From NCBI GenBank assembly GCA_964550025.1, contig CAZJYI010000074.1, positions 1-53,252 of the forward strand: DNA of 53,252 bases, in the 5' to 3' direction. This document shows positions 50,619 through 53,252 of the stretch, piece after piece. Numbering within the stretch: position 1 is the first letter of the stretch; each line of letters begins with the position of its first letter. Source of the DNA: CAZJYI01 sp964550025. GTDB taxonomy: Bacteria; Verrucomicrobiota; Kiritimatiellia; UBA8416; CAYOBW01. Below the pieces are notes generated by a model. It did no database searches. It saw only the letters and a list, made by a program, of their open reading frames with translations, and was not told where the DNA came from. The translations under genes were made by a program, and so were the position numbers.

Positions 50619-53174
50619 CTAAAAAAGCTCTGGTAGAATCTCCCCCGGTTCTGGCAAATCCTCCCCTGGTTTTCGTGGATTCTTCCGGATGCCTTCCAAT
50701 CTGAAACTAACCGTTCTCACTCCCTGGCCACGCTGGGTACGGATTGCCAGTGTGTTGCTTCCCCTTTTCAGCAACTTCAATGATTCCGGTTTCAAATCGA
50801 ACACCATTTCCATTGCGGGAATAACTTTGGCCACGACCTCGCCATTCAGGTAGAGGGTCAGGTTGCGTTGCTCGAAGGCCGTCCCACGGACGCGCAGGGA
50901 CTTGAAAGCGTTGACGTCTTCGACCTCAAAGCTCGTTCGAAAGAGGGCCGCATGATGCTGGCTCCATTTGGTGGGCAGGGAGACCTCTTTCCACTTGGAA
51001 TCATCAAAGGTCGGTCGTTCCCAGCCCTGCGGTGTGTCCTCCAAAGCTCGCATCACGTGCAAGTGCCACCGGTTATGCTCTTGCTTTGGGTACATGGGAT
51101 AAGCGGTCCCCTTCCTGGTGCCCTTGGGGCCACTGTATTTGAAACCATCCTTGACCAGGGGGCAGAGGCACGCCAATTCCTTCTTGAAAGCTGCCTTAAG
51201 GGCTTCCTTGGAAGCCCCCGTGGCCTTTATGGCCGCCGACTGGTCCCTTTTCGCCTGTTCAATGGCTGAGGCGATTTGAGCTTGGGCTTCTTCTGATTCT
51301 AACGCCTTGGCAATGGCTCTCAGCTTGGGGTTGTCGGGCGATACCACCATCTCCAGTTGGGGTAGTTCAGCATTTGCGAGAGCATAGTTTCCCTTGGCCA
51401 GGAGTGACCCGGTGAAGATCAGGTCATACTCAATGCTCTTTTTCAGGGTTTGAACCGAATCCAGAAAGTGGCTTGCCCTGGCCCTGTCTTTGACAGGAAC
51501 CTTCCCGCTCGCCTGCAATTCGAGGGTCAACTGTTCCGCACGGGCATAATCACGATTGCGATGGGCTGCCAGAGCCTCTTTCATGTAGGCTGGAGCGCCG
51601 GCGCCAAACATGGAGCGCGGGGCTCCGAACATTCTCAATTTCTTGCGAAGTGTCGCGCGGTGAATGGCAAAGCCCGTGCCCAAAACGCTCTTCTTCTCTT
51701 TGGCATTGCCCGCCTGCCACATCGACCCGGTATGGTCACGGTAGAGTTCGCGCCACCACTGCTGGTTCTTCATGAAGAACTGGCACTTCTCCGGGCCTGC
51801 ATGGTAGGCACCGATGGGTGTCCAGAAGCCATTGAACCAGACACCGCCATGACCGACATGGGTCCGGTTGAAGGCGTATACGCAACGTTTGGAGCAGTTC
51901 TCCACCGCCTTTTCATAGCCATCCACCAAGCTGTAAAGGGCAGCCGCCGTACCCAGTTTTCCGTTCATGCTGCTGTACGTTCCGGTATCCTTGTTTTCTG
52001 TTGTGATCTGCAGTGGCGCTGGGATTTGACGTCTTTCGAACGGGATTGGACCGTAGCCGCAGTACTTCACGTAGCCGTGTTCAGCCCGCTTGATGTAGAG
52101 GTGCTTCAGATTGAACAACATTCTTCGCTTATCTATATTGAGTCCGGCTTCATTCGCCAGTACCTCCCCCATAGTGGATGGCATCTGCGCAGCGGGGTGG
52201 GTGCCATAGGCACTCAGTTTGGGAGGCCAGGACCAATCCATTTCCGGTTTCGGTTTCGGTTTCGCTTCCGGTTTCTTTGGATTTGGGCCCCGGTTGAATG
52301 TTCCGTTGACTATAGCTTCGAGATAGGGAAGGACGGTAGGGTCGCCAGTGAGGTGGTAGTACTCGCCGAAGAGCATTTTAAGGTAATCGAAACCCCAGCC
52401 GTTATAGGGATTGAAGGACCCGGGCTCCCAAGCCTTCCAGGCATCCAACCCCTTTGTGATATTTCGTACGTGGCGACGAACCAGTCCCTGGAGTTCCGGG
52501 TTTCCCGCGGCCATAAGGAATAGAACGCTGTCGTTCCACGGGCCATACATGTATTCACCGTTGCGTGGCAGACCCGTCTCAGGCCTCAAGCCCTTTCGCA
52601 TATACTCCTCTGCTCGGGCGACGATATTCTCTGATTTTTCGCACTCATAGGGGGTGGTCGAGCTGAAGGATCCCATGACCTCTAACTGGATGGGTACTTT
52701 GATGAGCTCTGCATCGCGGCGAATACTGAGAACCAGCTCGCCACCTGCCTCCCTCGTCTCCGCCTCGGTAATGGCCATGGCAAAGTAGTAGCGAACGTCG
52801 CGATCGGCGGGGAAGCCTCTGCCATTGGCGCCGTGGATGACATCGTCAGGCAACACCTTGCCGTCGGCGGGCGAGCCGGGATCGATCCTTTTCACCCAGA
52901 TATTCTGCCCGGCGGGAAAGCCCCAGAGACCTGTAGGACCAAGGTGAAAAGGGTGACCAGACCTGCCATTGATGATGGCGTAGTTGCCTTCCAGCCACGT
53001 GTTGGCAGGTCTATGGAGCTCTTCATCACCATAGAGCTCTTCATTATCATCGGGTGTAGCCTCTGCTCGCTCCGATGTCAGATCCAGTTCCTGAGCGGAT
53101 AGCCTGAACGGCATGAGGATCGCAAGAGTCGCCAGTACAATGGCAAACACCAGTCCTCTGCTTGGATGGTTCAT
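50619..53174 (-). CDS. Secreted PDZ/DUF6288-like protein
   Basis: An 851-residue exported protein from ATG 53174, preceded by GGAGAG. The signal peptide is MNHPSRGLVFAIVLATLAIL. A PDZ-like domain lies at about 75-165 (NIWVKRIDPGSPADGKVLPD, DVRYYFAMAITEAE). The long middle part (about 170-560; EYMYGPWNDSVLFLMAAGNP, GVWFNGFWTPIGAYHAGPEK) is helical and matches the DUF6288-type exoproteins of PVC bacteria as far as I can judge; it resembles alpha/alpha-toroid enzymes of glycan breakdown, but no catalytic residues can be named. A Lys/Pro microrepeat (PEAKPKPKPEMDW) interrupts it. The C-terminal beta-sandwich (WERPTFDDSKWKEVSLPTKW, LFRTSFEVEDVNAFKSLRVR) is shared with the preceding gene product. 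The tail has PGEDLPEPGEILPE. Confidence 0.78.
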   Translation of the reverse strand: MNHPSRGLVFAIVLATLAILMPFRLSAQELDLTSERAEATPDDNEELYGDEELHRPANTWLEGNYAIINGRSGHPFHLGPTGLWGFPAGQNIWVKRIDPGSPADGKVLPDDVIHGANGRGFPADRDVRYYFAMAITEAETREAGGELVLSIRRDAELIKVPIQLEVMGSFSSTTPYECEKSENIVARAEEYMRKGLRPETGLPRNGEYMYGPWNDSVLFLMAAGNPELQGLVRRHVRNITKGLDAWKAWEPGSFNPYNGWGFDYLKMLFGEYYHLTGDPTVLPYLEAIVNGTFNRGPNPKKPEAKPKPKPEMDWSWPPKLSAYGTHPAAQMPSTMGEVLANEAGLNIDKRRMLFNLKHLYIKRAEHGYVKYCGYGPIPFERRQIPAPLQITTENKDTGTYSSMNGKLGTAAALYSLVDGYEKAVENCSKRCVYAFNRTHVGHGGVWFNGFWTPIGAYHAGPEKCQFFMKNQQWWRELYRDHTGSMWQAGNAKEKKSVLGTGFAIHRATLRKKLRMFGAPRSMFGAGAPAYMKEALAAHRNRDYARAEQLTLELQASGKVPVKDRARASHFLDSVQTLKKSIEYDLIFTGSLLAKGNYALANAELPQLEMVVSPDNPKLRAIAKALESEEAQAQIASAIEQAKRDQSAAIKATGASKEALKAAFKKELACLCPLVKDGFKYSGPKGTRKGTAYPMYPKQEHNRWHLHVMRALEDTPQGWERPTFDDSKWKEVSLPTKWSQHHAALFRTSFEVEDVNAFKSLRVRGTAFEQRNLTLYLNGEVVAKVIPAMEMVFDLKPESLKLLKRGSNTLAIRTQRGQGVRTVSFRLEGIRKNPRKPGEDLPEPGEILPELF

Positions 53175-53201
53175 AATTCTCTCCTGATCACTGATTCCGT
53201 A

Positions 53202-53217
53202 CTGTCAAAGGTGACAG
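53202..53217. promoter_or_regulatory. Small inverted repeat CTGTCA-N4-TGACAG upstream of the 53174 gene
   Basis: CTGTCA (53202-53207) and TGACAG (53212-53217) are perfect inverted half-sites four bases apart, 28 bases upstream of the start codon of the minus-strand gene. The size fits an operator for a dimeric regulator. It could also be chance. Confidence 0.25.
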
Positions 53218-53252
53218 CACGTTTTCTTGTCTAACTCTCTTTCTTGTAGGGG

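Overview
The window is GC-rich DNA, probably from a Gram-negative bacterium of the PVC superphylum (Planctomycetota, Lentisphaerota or Kiritimatiellota). The evidence is gene content: PQQ-like beta-propeller exoproteins (one fused to a methyltransferase-like domain), sialate-O-acetylesterase-type SGNH proteins, a PDZ/DUF6288-like exoprotein, an M60-like metallopeptidase, twin-arginine FAD oxidoreductases, and an outer-membrane barrel protein. Its phylum cannot be fixed from the sequence alone. I saw no rRNA, tRNA or CRISPR array.

Layout. 0-1.4 kb (-): a WecA/MraY-like lipid-carrier sugar-phosphate transferase with extra C-terminal membrane helices. 1.7-7.9 kb (+): secreted PQQ-propeller proteins, an alpha/beta hydrolase and a small unknown protein. 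7.9-14.4 kb (+): a tightly packed or overlapping isoprenoid cluster: a 4Fe-4S protein, a radical SAM enzyme, a DUF116-polyprenyl diphosphate synthase fusion, a prenyltransferase/squalene-oxidase-repeat protein and a class II (DxDD) triterpene-type cyclase. 14.4-15.0 kb: a decayed REP-associated transposase (RAYT) flanked by GGGGACAGACCC repeats that also occur inside neighbouring genes. 15.0-18.9 kb (+): a gluzincin/TolB-propeller/outer-membrane-barrel fusion and a Nif3-like protein. 19.0-25.9 kb (-): a type VII-secretion-like locus with an FtsK/EssC-type ATPase, two WXG100-like small proteins and three coiled-coil proteins. 26.1-27.5 kb (+): a secreted lipase-like hydrolase. 27.7-34.8 kb (+): a Tat-exported [NiFe] hydrogenase (small and large subunits, maturation protease), the protease overlapping by 4 bases a 1403-residue exoprotein. 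35.0-46.1 kb: a kelch-like propeller protein, coiled-coil exoprotein, Fic AMP-transferase, FAD oxidoreductase, M60-like peptidase and SGNH/LamG esterase. 46.5-53.2 kb (-): three large secreted proteins (SGNH plus PDZ; an SGNH-like protein with degraded catalytic motifs; a PDZ/DUF6288-like protein), the last two sharing a C-terminal beta-sandwich.

Two multi-gene systems stand out: the T7SS-like locus in a probable diderm, and the terpenoid cluster in which a DUF116 protein is fused to a prenyl diphosphate synthase. The window is also rich in small dispersed repeats: RAYT-linked 12-mers, CGCCACTCGCCAC tracts, RPE-like palindromes inserted in frame in ORFs, AT-rich long inverted repeats and 28-bp tandem palindromes. 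Several lie inside coding sequence and seem to be tolerated as linkers. All family assignments are by eye from motifs; no database search was run.
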